Of a stretch of 64,000 nt of DNA, positions 53,633-63,329 are shown piece after piece. Within the stretch, counting starts at the first letter, position 1. Each line of letters begins with the position of its first letter. Location: positions 496,001 to 560,000 of the forward strand of contig NZ_JAIWKS010000003.1 of NCBI RefSeq assembly GCF_021271205.1. Direction: 5' to 3'. Origin of the DNA: Pseudomonas uvaldensis. Its GTDB lineage: Bacteria; Pseudomonadota; Gammaproteobacteria; Pseudomonadales; Pseudomonadaceae. Position numbers and translations under genes: made by a program. The notes beneath the pieces were generated by a model. It saw nothing but the letters and a program-made list of their open reading frames with translations, was not told the origin of the DNA and searched no databases.

Positions 53633-53640
53633 CAGACGTT

Positions 53641-53717
<77 letters not shown>

Positions 53718-53934
53718 TCTGTGAGGCGGCATTCTACAGAGGATTGAACGGCTGTCAACCCTTGGTCCGGGAAAAACTGTTCCGCTTCAAGTGCTTAGCC
53801 TCGGAAGAATGCATTGTGACTGCCCTGTGACGCAGGCCCGGCAAGGGCTGGAGGCTATTGGAGGGGGCGTTGCAATTGAGGAAATTAAATTCCGCGTGGG
53901 CATTTCCTGCCTCCGCGAAGGATCTTTCAAACTA

Positions 53935-53950
53935 CTGGTGCTATATACAG
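53935..53950. promoter_or_regulatory. LexA (SOS) box of dinB
   Basis: CTGGTGCTATATACAG fits CTG-N10-CAG, ~50 bases before the dinB ATG. Same flank pattern (A-CTGG...ATACAG-GT) as the recA box at 31150. Confidence 0.9.
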
Positions 53951-53999
53951 GTTCGGATGCGATACTGGCGGTCCGATCTGCCTCACATTCCGCTTCGCC

Positions 54000-55061
54000 A
54001 TGACGCAACGCAAAATCATCCACGTCGACTGCGACTGCTTCTATGCTGCCATCGAAATGCGCGATGACCCGCGGCTGGCCGGCAAGCCCATGGCGGTCGG
54101 CGGGTCGGCGGATCGGCGGGGCGTGATCGCAACCTGTAACTACGAGGCTCGGGCGTACGGCGTACGTTCGGCCATGTCGTCTGGGCATGCCTTGAAACTG
54201 TGTCCGGACCTGATCATCGTCAAGCCGCGGATGGATGCGTATCGGGAAGCGTCCAAGGAAATTCATACGATATTCAGCGATTACACCGACCTGATCGAGC
54301 CGCTGTCTCTGGATGAAGCCTATCTGGACGTCTCCGCCAGCGCTCACTTCGGCGGCAGCGCCACGCGGATCGCCCAGGACATCCGTCGACGGGTGTCCAA
54401 CCAGCTGCATATCACGGTGTCCGCCGGGGTCGCGCCGAACAAGTTCCTGGCCAAGATCGCCAGTGACTGGAAGAAACCCAACGGTTTGTTCGTCATTACG
54501 CCGGACCAGGTCGAGGACTTCGTTTCGACCCTGCCAGTCAGCAAGCTCCACGGCGTCGGCAAGGTGACCGCCGATAAACTGAACAGGCTTGGGATCGCCG
54601 ACTGTTTGCAATTGCGCCAGTGGGACAAGTTGGCGCTGGTGCGTGAGTTCGGCAGTTTCGGAGAGCGGCTGTGGAACCTCGCTCGTGGTATTGACGAGCG
54701 CCTGGTGCACAACGACAGCCGACGGCAATCCATCAGCGTGGAAAACACCTATGACGTCGACTTGCCTGATCTGGCCAGTTGTCTCGACAAACTGCCGGAA
54801 CTGATGCAAACCCTGAGCGGGCGCATGGCGCGAATCGATAGCAGCTATCGGCCCGGCAAACCGTTTGTCAAAGTGAAGTTCCACGACTTTACCCAGACGA
54901 CTCTGGAGCAGGCCGGGGCAGGGCGGGATCTGGGCAGCTATCAGTTGCTGTTGACCCAGGCATTCAACCGTGGGGGCAAACCGGTGCGACTGCTGGGTAT
55001 TGGGGTACGGCTGGAAGATTTGCGGGGTGGGTTCGAGCAGTTGGAGTTGTTTGAGCGCTGA
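54000..55061 (+). CDS. dinB: DNA polymerase IV (DinB)
   Basis: 353 aa Y-family translesion polymerase. Catalytic acidic motifs HVDCDCFYAAIEMRDDP (Asp near residue 8) and LSLDEAYLDVS; helix-hairpin-helix STLPVSKLHGVGKVTADKL. Ends LEQLELF, a typical QLxLF clamp-binding motif (GGFEQLELFER). Confidence 0.97.
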   Translation: MTQRKIIHVDCDCFYAAIEMRDDPRLAGKPMAVGGSADRRGVIATCNYEARAYGVRSAMSSGHALKLCPDLIIVKPRMDAYREASKEIHTIFSDYTDLIEPLSLDEAYLDVSASAHFGGSATRIAQDIRRRVSNQLHITVSAGVAPNKFLAKIASDWKKPNGLFVITPDQVEDFVSTLPVSKLHGVGKVTADKLNRLGIADCLQLRQWDKLALVREFGSFGERLWNLARGIDERLVHNDSRRQSISVENTYDVDLPDLASCLDKLPELMQTLSGRMARIDSSYRPGKPFVKVKFHDFTQTTLEQAGAGRDLGSYQLLLTQAFNRGGKPVRLLGIGVRLEDLRGGFEQLELFER

Positions 55062-55087
55062 GGTTGCGGTGGCTGCACCAGGCGCTT

Positions 55088-55122
55088 CTTTGTGGTGAGG
55101 GGACAAATCCCCCGCCACAAAG
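55088..55122. terminator. Hairpin between convergent dinB and lipoprotein genes
   Basis: CTTTGTGGTGAGGGG / CCCCCGCCACAAAG with a 6-base loop. Resembles a palindromic repeat used as a bidirectional terminator; no long T tract. Confidence 0.6.
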
Positions 55123-55130
55123 GTTGTGCT

Positions 55131-56084
55131 TCAGTTCGCGCCCGGATCCGCCACCAGTCGGCCGCCATCCTTGGTCAGGGCTTTCAGGAATTCGGTCTGC
55201 AGTTCCGGATCGTTGCGGGTCAATTCGATGAGGCTCTGTTCCAGCTCGCTGGCCTCTTCTTCCAGCCCCAGTTCCGACAGGCGCTTGACCCGGTGGACCC
55301 ATTGACTCACTTCGTCGTCTTCCAGATCGTCATAAATCAGCGCATGGGCTTCAACCAACTTGTTACGCAGGTTGCTGCTGACGCTCAGGGAGGAGTCGGT
55401 ATGGACCTCGTCCAGGGCGTCCGTCACGCTGATCTGCAATTTACCCAAATGGCTCGGGTCATATTCGGCGAACGGGCTTTCCAGCAGATTCAAGCGCAGC
55501 ACGCCGTTACGGTCGGTGCTCAGCTCGAAGGTTTGCCGGGCAGCCTTGACCTGCACCGGGCGTTCGCTCCAGGGCAGGCTAGAGTATTCGGTGCGTTTGT
55601 CACGCTGGACTTCGTCGATTCCGGCCAGGTTCTGCTGGGCACGGCCATGGGACGGCACGTTCATGAACGGGTTGAGTCCGGAAACACCGTAGCTGATCCA
55701 GTCGTGGGTCGCGCTGTCCGGCACGTTGCCGAAGGTGATCACGTTGACCACGTTTGCGCCGATACCGGCTACCAGCGCCACGGCGCCAAGGGGGATCTCG
55801 TAGATTTCCCGCCAGGGTTGGTAGGGCGTGTAGCGGTCGTAATGGCGCGTGACTTCGAACTCGGTGACCTCGAAGGTCTTCTGCTCGTTGATGCGCACCC
55901 GGCGCTGCGGCAGGTCGAGCACCTTGGGTTCGCCTGCATCGATCTGCAGGCTGTGGTCGAGCAATTTGCGCTCGACCCGTTCCTCGTGCTCGCTGCGTTG
56001 CGACATTTGATTGGCACAGCCACTGACCAGCAGGGCGCCGCACAGTGCGACGCCCCCGAGGCCTAAGGTGTTTCGCTTGAACAT
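55131..56084 (-). CDS. Predicted outer-membrane lipoprotein of unknown function
   Basis: 317 aa from ATG 56084. Lipoprotein signal with lipobox LLVSGC (Cys at ~23). Middle has a Gly/Val hydrophobic patch (IPLGAVALVAGIGANVVNVITFG). The C-terminal half is acidic and helical (EEEASELEQSLIELTRNDPELQ). Just downstream of proS in the same direction. The longer open frame upstream overlaps proS and is a shadow. Confidence 0.8.
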   Translation of the reverse strand: MFKRNTLGLGGVALCGALLVSGCANQMSQRSEHEERVERKLLDHSLQIDAGEPKVLDLPQRRVRINEQKTFEVTEFEVTRHYDRYTPYQPWREIYEIPLGAVALVAGIGANVVNVITFGNVPDSATHDWISYGVSGLNPFMNVPSHGRAQQNLAGIDEVQRDKRTEYSSLPWSERPVQVKAARQTFELSTDRNGVLRLNLLESPFAEYDPSHLGKLQISVTDALDEVHTDSSLSVSSNLRNKLVEAHALIYDDLEDDEVSQWVHRVKRLSELGLEEEASELEQSLIELTRNDPELQTEFLKALTKDGGRLVADPGAN

Positions 56085-56101
56085 GACGTCTCTATCTGGT
56101 G

Positions 56102-57817
56102 TCAGCGGCGGATACGGGCCTGGAGGAAGGACAGCACGTCGGCGACCGGCAGCGCTTGCGGCTCGGCCTCGGTACGGCTCTTGTATTCCAGGTTGCCTTC
56201 GGCCAGGCCGCGATCGCTGACGACGATCCGGTGCGGGATGCCGATCAGTTCCATGTCCGCGAACTTGATGCCGGGGCTGGTTTTCTTGTCGCGGTCGTCC
56301 AACAGTACTTCGAAGCCGGCGGCCGTCAGTTCGGCGTAGAGCTTGTCGGTGGCTTCGCGTACCAGGTCGGTCTCGTAGCGCAACGGCACCAGGGCGATCT
56401 GGAACGGCGCCAGGGCGTCGCTCCAGATGATGCCTTTCTCGTCGTTGTTCTGCTCGATGGCCGCCGCCACTACGCGGGACACGCCAATGCCATAGCACCC
56501 CATCTCCAGGGTGACCGGCTTGCCGTTCTCACCCAGCACTTCGCACTTCATCGCCTTGCTGTACTTGTTGCCCAGCTGGAAGATGTGGCCGACTTCGATG
56601 CCGCGCTTGATTTCCAGCACGCCCTTGCCGTCCGGGCTCGGGTCGCCGGCCACGACGTTGCGCAGGTCGGCCACGGTGGGAACCGGCAGGTCGCGCTCCC
56701 AGTTCACACCGAAATAATGCTTGTCGTCGATGTTGGCGCCGATGGCGAAGTCGCTCATCAGTTCCACCGAGCGGTCAATGATGATCGGCAGCGGCAGGTT
56801 CAACGGGCCAAGGGAGCCGGCTCCGGCACCGATGGCATCGCGCAGTTCGGCGTCGGAGGCCATGACCAGCGGACTGGCGACGCCTGGCTGATTGGCAGCC
56901 TTGATTTCATTCAGCTCGTGATCGCCACGGACGATCAGAGCGATCAGCTTGCCTTCTTCTTCGGCGTGCACGATCAGGGTCTTGATGGTGCGCTCGATTG
57001 GCAGGTTGTAGCCTTCCACCAGCTGAGCGATGGTCTTGGCGTTTGGCGTATCCACCAGACGCAGCTCTTCGGTCGGTGCGGGACGGGAGGTTTCCCGTGG
57101 CACGGCTTCGGCTTTTTCGATGTTGGCGGCATAGTCGGAACCGCTGCTGAAGACGATGTCGTCTTCACCGGACTCGGCCAGTACGTGGAATTCGTGGGAG
57201 CCGGCACCGCCGATGGAGCCGTTGTCGGCTTCGACAGGACGGAATTTCAGGCCCAGGCGGGTAAACACGTTGCAATACGCCTGGTGCATGCGGTCGTAGG
57301 TGACCTGCAGCGACGCCAGGTCGGCGTGGAACGAATAGGCGTCCTTCATGATGAATTCGCGACCACGCATCAGGCCGAAGCGTGGACGGATCTCGTCACG
57401 GAATTTGGTCTGGATCTGATACAGATTGATGGGCAGCTGCTTATAGCTGCTCAGCTCGTTGCGCATCAGGTCGGTGATCACTTCCTCGTGAGTCGGGCCC
57501 GCGCAGAAGTCACGACCGTGACGGTCCTTGAGGCGCAGCAGCTCGGGGCCGTACTCTTCCCAGCGTCCCGATTCCTGCCACAGCTCGGCCGGCTGGGTTC
57601 CGGGCATCAACACTTCCAGGGCGCCGGCGGCATCCATTTCTTCGCGCACGATGGCTTCTACCTTGCGCATCACCCGCAGGCCCATCGGCAGCCAGGTGTA
57701 CAGGCCCGAGGCAAGTTTGCGGATCATGCCGGCACGCAGCATCAGCTGATGGCTGATCACGACCGCGTCGGAAGGCGTTTCTTTCTGTGTGGCGAGCAAA
57801 AATTGACTGGTGCGCAT
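56102..57817 (-). CDS. proS: Prolyl-tRNA synthetase
   Basis: 571 aa bacterial-type ProRS with the editing insertion. Starts [35 protein letters not shown]. Class II motifs include [25 protein letters not shown] and ECGYGIGVSR-like [13 protein letters not shown]. It charges tRNA-Pro. Confidence 0.98.
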   Translation of the reverse strand: MRTSQFLLATQKETPSDAVVISHQLMLRAGMIRKLASGLYTWLPMGLRVMRKVEAIVREEMDAAGALEVLMPGTQPAELWQESGRWEEYGPELLRLKDRHGRDFCAGPTHEEVITDLMRNELSSYKQLPINLYQIQTKFRDEIRPRFGLMRGREFIMKDAYSFHADLASLQVTYDRMHQAYCNVFTRLGLKFRPVEADNGSIGGAGSHEFHVLAESGEDDIVFSSGSDYAANIEKAEAVPRETSRPAPTEELRLVDTPNAKTIAQLVEGYNLPIERTIKTLIVHAEEEGKLIALIVRGDHELNEIKAANQPGVASPLVMASDAELRDAIGAGAGSLGPLNLPLPIIIDRSVELMSDFAIGANIDDKHYFGVNWERDLPVPTVADLRNVVAGDPSPDGKGVLEIKRGIEVGHIFQLGNKYSKAMKCEVLGENGKPVTLEMGCYGIGVSRVVAAAIEQNNDEKGIIWSDALAPFQIALVPLRYETDLVREATDKLYAELTAAGFEVLLDDRDKKTSPGIKFADMELIGIPHRIVVSDRGLAEGNLEYKSRTEAEPQALPVADVLSFLQARIRR

Positions 57818-57946
57818 GGTTGGCCGTTGTCGGTTGCTGATAACTGGAAATGACGAAGCATTGTACGGAGGAGATGCCCTGGCGTACAGGCGCGTGGCCG
57901 GTTGCCTGTTACTAACGCCGGTTTCCCCAGCGTTTAGTGAAGTTTC

Positions 57947-59506
57947 CTACGATTCTTCCGCCGGCCGGGTGGGTGTCGACTCCACGGGGTCGATCGGGCC
58001 CTGGCGACGATTTTCCTGGAACCAGTGCAGGGCAATCAACAGCAGGGTCGGTACGCCGAGCAAGGCGGTGATGAGGAAGAAGTTGTGATAGCCGAACTTC
58101 TCCACCATTACGCCGGAATAGCCACCGATCAAGCGTGGCAGCAGCAGCATGATCGAGCTGAGCAGGGCGTACTGGGTGGCGGAGAACTTCAGGTTGGTCA
58201 GGCTCGACAGGTACGCCACGAACGCCGAGGTGGCAAGACCGGAGCTGAAGTTATCGAGGGAGATGGTCAGCACCAGCATCTTCAGGTTCGGGCCCATGTC
58301 GGCGAGCATCAAGAACAGGATGTTGGTCGCGGCCGAAGCGACGCCGCCCGTGAACAGAATCGGCAGGATGCCGAAGCGAACGATCAGCAAGCCGCCCATG
58401 CCGGCTCCGACGAGGGTCATGATCAGGCCGAAAATCTTGCTGACGCTGGCGATCTGGTCTTTGCTGAAGCCCTGGTCGATGTAGAAAACGTTAGCCATGA
58501 CGCCCATGACCGTGTCGGACATCCGGTAGGTGGCAATCAGCCCGAGCAGCAGCAGGGCCTGCCAGCGGTAGCGCAGGATGAAGTCGTTGACGGGCGTGAG
58601 CACCGGTGCCAGGCCGCGGCGCCCCATGCTCGACAGGCACATCGCCGTCAGGATGATATAAAGGATGGCCCGCAGGAAAGCGCGGTCTTCGAGCAAAAGG
58701 TCGAGCAGGCTGACGCCCTCGAACAGCACGCTGGCGAAGTCGGTGTTGTAGAGTTGGGTGAACATCGCCGGGACCGACACCAGCAGGACGATCAACACAA
58801 ACACCGACGCCAACTGGTGGACGAACGTATAGCGTCCGGCCTGCAGTTGCGTGCGCAGCGGTACCGGTGGTTCGCGCATGAACACCGAAGTGAGCAGAGC
58901 CGGGACCATCAACACGCCGAACAACAGGTACGTGCCGGCCCACGCCGAGTGTTTGTAGCTGAAACCGGTGGAACCGAAACCCTCGGCGAAGTAGAGCGCG
59001 CCGGCGGTGGCCAGAAGCGCAGCGACCCGGTAGCCGGACATGTAACTGGCGGCCAGGGCAGCCTGGCGCGTGTCGTCGACGATTTCCAGGCGATAGGCAT
59101 CGACGGCGATATCCTGAGTAGCCGAAGCGAAGGCCACGATCACGGCGATGGCGATCAACCAGGACAGGTGTTTCTGCGGATCGCAGAACCCCATGCCGAC
59201 CAGGCCCAGGATCACCAGGCCCTGGGAAAGTACCAGCCATGAACGGCGTCGCCCGAGTTTTCCCAGCAGTGGCAGGCGCCATTGGTCGAGCAACGGCGAC
59301 CAGACCCATTTGAAGGCATACGCCAGGCCGATCAGGCTCGCATACCCGATGGTTTCGCGGGCCACGCCAGCCTCGCGCAACCAGACCGAAAGCGTGGAAA
59401 ACACCAGCATGTAGGGCAAGCCGGCGGCGAAGCCAAGCAGCAACAGCACGAGCGTCGAAGGACTGGCATAGGCGGCGAGGGCGGCGCGCCAGGTTTTACG
59501 GGGCAT
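57947..59506 (-). CDS. ampG: AmpG muropeptide permease
   Basis: 519 aa MFS transporter with ~12-14 membrane segments. It contains GFAAGLPYMLVFSTLSVWLREAGV, ATQDIAVDAYRLEI and ISLDNFSSGLATSAFVAYLSSL. It imports GlcNAc-anhydro-muropeptides for wall recycling and beta-lactamase induction. Confidence 0.93.
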   Translation of the reverse strand: MPRKTWRAALAAYASPSTLVLLLLGFAAGLPYMLVFSTLSVWLREAGVARETIGYASLIGLAYAFKWVWSPLLDQWRLPLLGKLGRRRSWLVLSQGLVILGLVGMGFCDPQKHLSWLIAIAVIVAFASATQDIAVDAYRLEIVDDTRQAALAASYMSGYRVAALLATAGALYFAEGFGSTGFSYKHSAWAGTYLLFGVLMVPALLTSVFMREPPVPLRTQLQAGRYTFVHQLASVFVLIVLLVSVPAMFTQLYNTDFASVLFEGVSLLDLLLEDRAFLRAILYIILTAMCLSSMGRRGLAPVLTPVNDFILRYRWQALLLLGLIATYRMSDTVMGVMANVFYIDQGFSKDQIASVSKIFGLIMTLVGAGMGGLLIVRFGILPILFTGGVASAATNILFLMLADMGPNLKMLVLTISLDNFSSGLATSAFVAYLSSLTNLKFSATQYALLSSIMLLLPRLIGGYSGVMVEKFGYHNFFLITALLGVPTLLLIALHWFQENRRQGPIDPVESTPTRPAEES

Positions 59507-59550
59507 GGGCTGGAGTCTGCCTCAAAAATTGCGAAAACAAAGCGCGCACT

Positions 59551-59904
59551 CTAACCGCTGTGCTCTACCGGGCGCCAGCCATGACGCCGAATATCAACAC
59601 GATTGTTCAGGACACTGATGCCCTCCAGGCGCAGCCGGGCGCGTTGCTCGTCCCCCGAAGCGCTGCCCGCCGGCAGGCTGATCCGACCGCCGGCACCCAG
59701 CACCCGATGCCAGGGCAGCCGGGTGTCGTCCGGCAGCTGGCTGAGAGTCCGGCCAACCCAGCGGGCTGCCCGCCCCAGGCCGGCCATCTCGGCGAGCTGA
59801 CCATAGGTGACCACCTTGCCGGCCGGTACCTGCGCCAGGGTCAGGTAAAGGGTGGTGCGGCGGATTTGCGCGGCATCTTCGGGGGCCGCAGGAAGATCAG
59901 TCAC
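59551..59904 (-). CDS. Alkyltransferase-like protein (ATL, MGMT family)
   Basis: 117 aa. The MGMT DNA-binding fold is clear (VPAGKVVTYGQLAEMAGLGRAARWVGRTL), but the catalytic PCHRV is PWHRV here: Trp replaces the alkyl-accepting Cys. ATL proteins bind O6-alkylguanine and hand lesions to nucleotide excision repair. Confidence 0.92.
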   Translation of the reverse strand: MTDLPAAPEDAAQIRRTTLYLTLAQVPAGKVVTYGQLAEMAGLGRAARWVGRTLSQLPDDTRLPWHRVLGAGGRISLPAGSASGDEQRARLRLEGISVLNNRVDIRRHGWRPVEHSG

Positions 59905-60062
59905 GTTAGGTTTTCCTGAGAAATGTATCCGTCCGTAGATTAATTCCTACAGGAGCGGTTGAGAAATGAACTCATTCCCCCTACGCGGGTCAGTCGTTGC
60001 TGAGGTGTCATCCCGGGGGATAATGCCGCCTTTTCACCGAAAACTTGAGCCCATTATCGCTT

Positions 60063-61070
60063 ATGTTGTCCAGAACCCTGTTATGCCTAGCTGTCACCAG
60101 CGCCTCCATGCCCTTGCTTGCCGATACCGTCTGGCTGAAGAACGGCGACAAGCTCAGCGGAAAAATCACCGTTTTCGATGGCGGCAAGTTGCTGATCCAG
60201 ACCGATTATGCAGGTGCCGTTCCCATCGACTGGAACCAGGTCAAGACCCTTGAGAGCGACCAGCAGCTACTGGTCAAGCAGGACGCCTACACCGGTGAAA
60301 AAGCCAAGGCCCTGCAAGCGGCCGACGACGGCAAGGTCACCCTGGCCAACGGCGAAGGGCCCAAGACGGTGGAGTTGGCCAGTATCCAGCAGATCCTCAA
60401 GCCCAAGCCAGTGGTCGAAGACCTGGTGTGGAAGGGCAACATCGATGCCGCGTTGGATTATCAACGCGCGGAAAACGATACCGACGATTACGACATCGAC
60501 TTCAAGACCTCGGCGCGCCATGGCCGATGGCGGCATACCGCCGAGGGCGAGTACAACCGGGAATTCCAGGACGACGTGGTCTCGGCCGACAACTGGAGGC
60601 TGGAATATTCTCTCGACCGGTTCCTGACGGACAAATGGTTCTGGCAGGGGCGCCTCAATTACAAGCGCGACAAGGTCGAAGACCTGGCCCGCCAGCGCGT
60701 GGTGGGTACCGGTCCGGGCTATCAGTTCTGGGACGACGAACTCGGGGCGTTCTCGCTGGGCTCGCTGTTGAACCGCACGGACTACGAGTACCGGGACGGC
60801 GGCAAGGACAATTTCTATTCCGTCGCCATGAAGTGGGACTACAACCGGTACCTCATGGGCAAGCGCGTCGAGTTCTTCACCAATGGGGAAGTGGGCAAGC
60901 CACTGTCCGGTGTCGCGGAGTACGCCTACGATGCCGAGGTGGGGCTGCGCTACAAGGTCACCGACTGGGCGTCGCTCAACCTCAAGGCCGAGAAGGATGT
61001 CATCGAGGGTACCGAAGACAGCGACTTGAGCAAGACCCGCTATACGGCCGGGTTTGGTGTGACCTGGTAA
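60063..61070 (+). CDS. DUF481 (YdiY-like) outer-membrane beta-barrel protein
   Basis: 335 aa. Signal peptide MLSRTLLCLAVTSASMPLLA, then a periplasmic SH3-like N-part (DTVWLKNGDKLSGKITVFDGGKLLIQTDYAG) and a DUF481 barrel of alternating strands ending in Trp (TAGFGVTW). 'Salt-induced outer-membrane protein' family; function not established. Confidence 0.87.
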   Translation: MLSRTLLCLAVTSASMPLLADTVWLKNGDKLSGKITVFDGGKLLIQTDYAGAVPIDWNQVKTLESDQQLLVKQDAYTGEKAKALQAADDGKVTLANGEGPKTVELASIQQILKPKPVVEDLVWKGNIDAALDYQRAENDTDDYDIDFKTSARHGRWRHTAEGEYNREFQDDVVSADNWRLEYSLDRFLTDKWFWQGRLNYKRDKVEDLARQRVVGTGPGYQFWDDELGAFSLGSLLNRTDYEYRDGGKDNFYSVAMKWDYNRYLMGKRVEFFTNGEVGKPLSGVAEYAYDAEVGLRYKVTDWASLNLKAEKDVIEGTEDSDLSKTRYTAGFGVTW

Positions 61071-61090
61071 TTCCCAAGCAGAAATAACCC

Positions 61091-61126
61091 CTGTGGGAGC
61101 GAGCCTGCTCGCTCCCACAGGTTTTT
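61091..61126 (+). repeat. REP-derived hairpin after the DUF481 gene
   Basis: CTGTGGGAGCGAGC-CT-GCTCGCTCCCACAG is a near-perfect 14-bp palindrome followed by GTTTTTG. The REP appears to double as the terminator. Confidence 0.75.
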
Positions 61127-61152
61127 GTGTGCTCGTATGAATCGACAGGCAC

Positions 61153-61185
61153 AAAAAAGCCCCGCTTTTAAGGGCGGGGCTTTTT
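61153..61185. terminator. Bidirectional terminator before the cold-shock gene
   Basis: AAAAAGCCCCGC-TTTTAAGG-GCGGGGCTTTTT, 12-bp stem; terminates the leftward csp gene. Confidence 0.92.
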
Positions 61186-61201
61186 GCTAAAGCAGGAACA
61201 G

Positions 61202-61411
61202 TTAGATAACTGTTACTTCTTCAGCTTGCATGCCTTTCTGACCGCGGGTAGCGACGAAAGAAACCTGTTGGCCTTCTTTCAGGCTTTTGAAGCCGTCGGA
61301 TTGGATAGCTTTGAAGTGTACGAACAGATCGTCACCGGATTGTGGGGTGATGAAGCCGAAGCCTTTTTCATCGTTGAACCACTTGACGGTACCGGTTTGG
61401 CGATTAGACAT
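61202..61411 (-). CDS. Cold-shock protein (CspA family)
   Basis: 69 aa. RNP1 KGFGFI and RNP2 DLFVHF are intact in [26 protein letters not shown]. It is a single-strand RNA/DNA chaperone. Long untranslated space upstream is compatible with a regulated cold-shock leader. Confidence 0.96.
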   Translation of the reverse strand: MSNRQTGTVKWFNDEKGFGFITPQSGDDLFVHFKAIQSDGFKSLKEGQQVSFVATRGQKGMQAEEVTVI

Positions 61412-61763
61412 GGTGTAACTCCTTGGACAAAGATAACTGCGACTCAGGAAGAACCCTGGCCGAGACTGAGTGCAAAGAGCAGGAAAAATTCTTGTAGATG
61501 GTTGGATCGAAATTCAACATATCGTGTAGAGATTCTCAGTGACACAAGCAGCACAGTGACGTCACCTTAACCCTTTTTCCGTAACGTGCCAATGGTCTTT
61601 GCGAAGGTTTCTCGGTTTTAGTGACTGACGGCGCGCACGATTGCCGGCAGGCCCCGGAAATCAAGGCGGATCGGCGAGATTTGCTCGCTGCACTTTGAAC
61701 CCGTCCCATGCCCCGGTAAGATGCCGGACAGTTTTTCTCCACCTCGCTATCAGGACACCCGCC
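61412..61763. other. Intergenic region between csp (leftward) and dcd (rightward)
   Basis: 352 bases. The half next to csp probably holds its long 5' leader; the other half holds the dcd promoter. I see no ORF, repeat or convincing hairpin. Confidence 0.6.
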
Positions 61764-62330
61764 ATGAGCATCAAATCGGACAAGTGGATTCGCCGCATGG
61801 CGCAAGAGCACGGCATGATCGAGCCGTTCGTGGAGCGCCAGATGCGTGGCGAAGGCGCCGACCGGCTGATTTCGTTCGGTGTTTCAAGCTACGGTTACGA
61901 CGTGCGCTGCGCCGATGAATTCAAGGTGTTCACCAACATCAACTCGGCCACCGTCGATCCGAAGAATTTCGATGAGAAGAGTTTCGTCGACATCAAGAGC
62001 GATGTTTGCATCATCCCGCCGAACTCCTTCGCGCTGGCGCGTACGGTCGAGTATTTCCGCATCCCACGTAACGTGCTGACCATTTGCCTGGGCAAGAGCA
62101 CGTATGCCCGTTGCGGCATTATCGTCAACGTCACGCCGCTGGAACCGGAGTGGGAAGGCCACGTGACCCTGGAGTTTTCCAACACCACGACCCTACCGGC
62201 GAAAATCTACGCCAACGAAGGTGTAGCGCAGATGCTGTTCCTCGAATCCGATGAAGAATGCGAAGTCTCCTACAAGGACCGTGGCGGCAAGTACCAGGGC
62301 CAGCGCGGCGTGACGTTGCCGCGCACCTGA
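61764..62330 (+). CDS. dcd: dCTP deaminase
   Basis: 188 aa. [22 protein letters not shown] opening, conserved [16 protein letters not shown] and [28 protein letters not shown] with catalytic Glu. It deaminates dCTP to dUTP for dTMP synthesis. Confidence 0.98.
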   Translation: MSIKSDKWIRRMAQEHGMIEPFVERQMRGEGADRLISFGVSSYGYDVRCADEFKVFTNINSATVDPKNFDEKSFVDIKSDVCIIPPNSFALARTVEYFRIPRNVLTICLGKSTYARCGIIVNVTPLEPEWEGHVTLEFSNTTTLPAKIYANEGVAQMLFLESDEECEVSYKDRGGKYQGQRGVTLPRT

Positions 62331-62356
62331 TTCTGACGAGCTGTCGGAATTCCTGG

Positions 62357-62395
62357 ACGGGCAGACACTCTATTGGGGTGTACTGCCCGTTTTTG
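62357..62395 (+). terminator. Intrinsic terminator of dcd
   Basis: ACGGGCAG-ACAC...GTGT-A-CTGCCCGTTTTT, two-part stem with T5. Confidence 0.85.
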
Positions 62396-62431
62396 CGTCT
62401 GAGCAGCGGGCTTTCGCTCAGGAGTTGCTCT

Positions 62432-62647
62432 ATGAAGATCGATCCGCGCATCAGTGCCGAACTGGCAAGGCTTGAGCCCAACCAGATCGGCGTCCTGGCC
62501 TGGTCCCTGCTGGCCCACCCTGTCGAAGCGGCGGGCGGCATTCCTGGCCAGCCCGATCCCGATACCCCCAACGAACAGCCTGCTGACCCTGACGAGACTG
62601 GCGAACCTGTGCTGCCGGACGAGCCGCCTCCTGTGCCTACCGCCTGA
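62432..62647 (+). CDS. Small acidic proline-rich protein of unknown function
   Basis: 71 aa from ATG 62432 with AGGAG upstream. The first 30 residues look structured (KIDPRISAELARLEPNQIGVLAWSLLAHP). The rest is a disordered Asp/Glu/Pro tail (…PADPDETGEPVLPDEPPPVPTA). Not recognised. Start context and following hairpin support it as a gene. Confidence 0.65.
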   Translation: MKIDPRISAELARLEPNQIGVLAWSLLAHPVEAAGGIPGQPDPDTPNEQPADPDETGEPVLPDEPPPVPTA

Positions 62648-62655
62648 TCGAATGC

Positions 62656-62687
62656 TGGCCCATCAACCTCTTTCAGTTGATGGGCCA
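62656..62687. terminator. Hairpin at the convergence with pdeM
   Basis: TGGCCCATCAAC / GTTGATGGGCCA, perfect 12-bp stem. It includes the pdeM stop codon, so it serves as a compact shared 3' end. Confidence 0.75.
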
Positions 62688-63329
62688 TATTTCGTCGTCG
62701 CCGATCACGAAAATTCTGCAGTCATTGTCCTGTTCGACACGCAAGCCTCCGGTGAACGCGCCAAAGGCCGGTAGCAGGCTGATTTCGCTACCCAGGCGAA
62801 AACACGCCAGGCGCAGGCGCTGCCGACCCTTGCCGCTCAAGTGATAGACCGGATGCACATGTCCGGCCAGGACATGACGACTCGGGTGTGGATGGGGCTC
62901 GTGCTGCACGGCGAAGGGGCCCAGCAGCAACGGCTCCGGCACGACGCGAATGTTCAGCGTCGGCGGCGGGTCACCGGCACGCTTGTCGTGGTTGCCGCGG
63001 ATCAGGGTCATCGCCAGGTGCGGGTGTCGTTCACGCCATTCGGCAAGCGCCTTCAAGGTCGCCGGCGCATGGGAGCCGGGGCCGTGGAGAAAATCACCGA
63101 GGAAGATCAACTGACGGCACGGCAGGCTATCCAGCAAGGCGTCCAGCATGGCGATGTTGCTGGCGGTGGTGCCGTGGGGCACCGGCTGGCCGAGGCTGCG
63201 ATAGGCGGCGGCCTTGCCGAAATGTACATCCGCCACCATCAGGATTTCCTGGGCGGGCCAGTACAGGGCTTTCTTCGGCAGTAACCAGAGTTCCTCGCCG
63301 GCGAGGCTGACAGGATAGGGTGCAGGCAT
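62673..63329 (-). CDS. pdeM: Ligase-associated DNA-damage-response endonuclease PdeM
   Basis: 218 aa calcineurin-like phosphoesterase. Metal motifs VADVHFGK, FLGDFLHG, IRGNHDK and LAGHVHPVYH in order. Overlaps the helicase gene by one base. The ligase-helicase-exonuclease-PdeM operon is a known bacterial repair system. Confidence 0.93.
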   Translation of the reverse strand: MPAPYPVSLAGEELWLLPKKALYWPAQEILMVADVHFGKAAAYRSLGQPVPHGTTASNIAMLDALLDSLPCRQLIFLGDFLHGPGSHAPATLKALAEWRERHPHLAMTLIRGNHDKRAGDPPPTLNIRVVPEPLLLGPFAVQHEPHPHPSRHVLAGHVHPVYHLSGKGRQRLRLACFRLGSEISLLPAFGAFTGGLRVEQDNDCRIFVIGDDEIWPIN

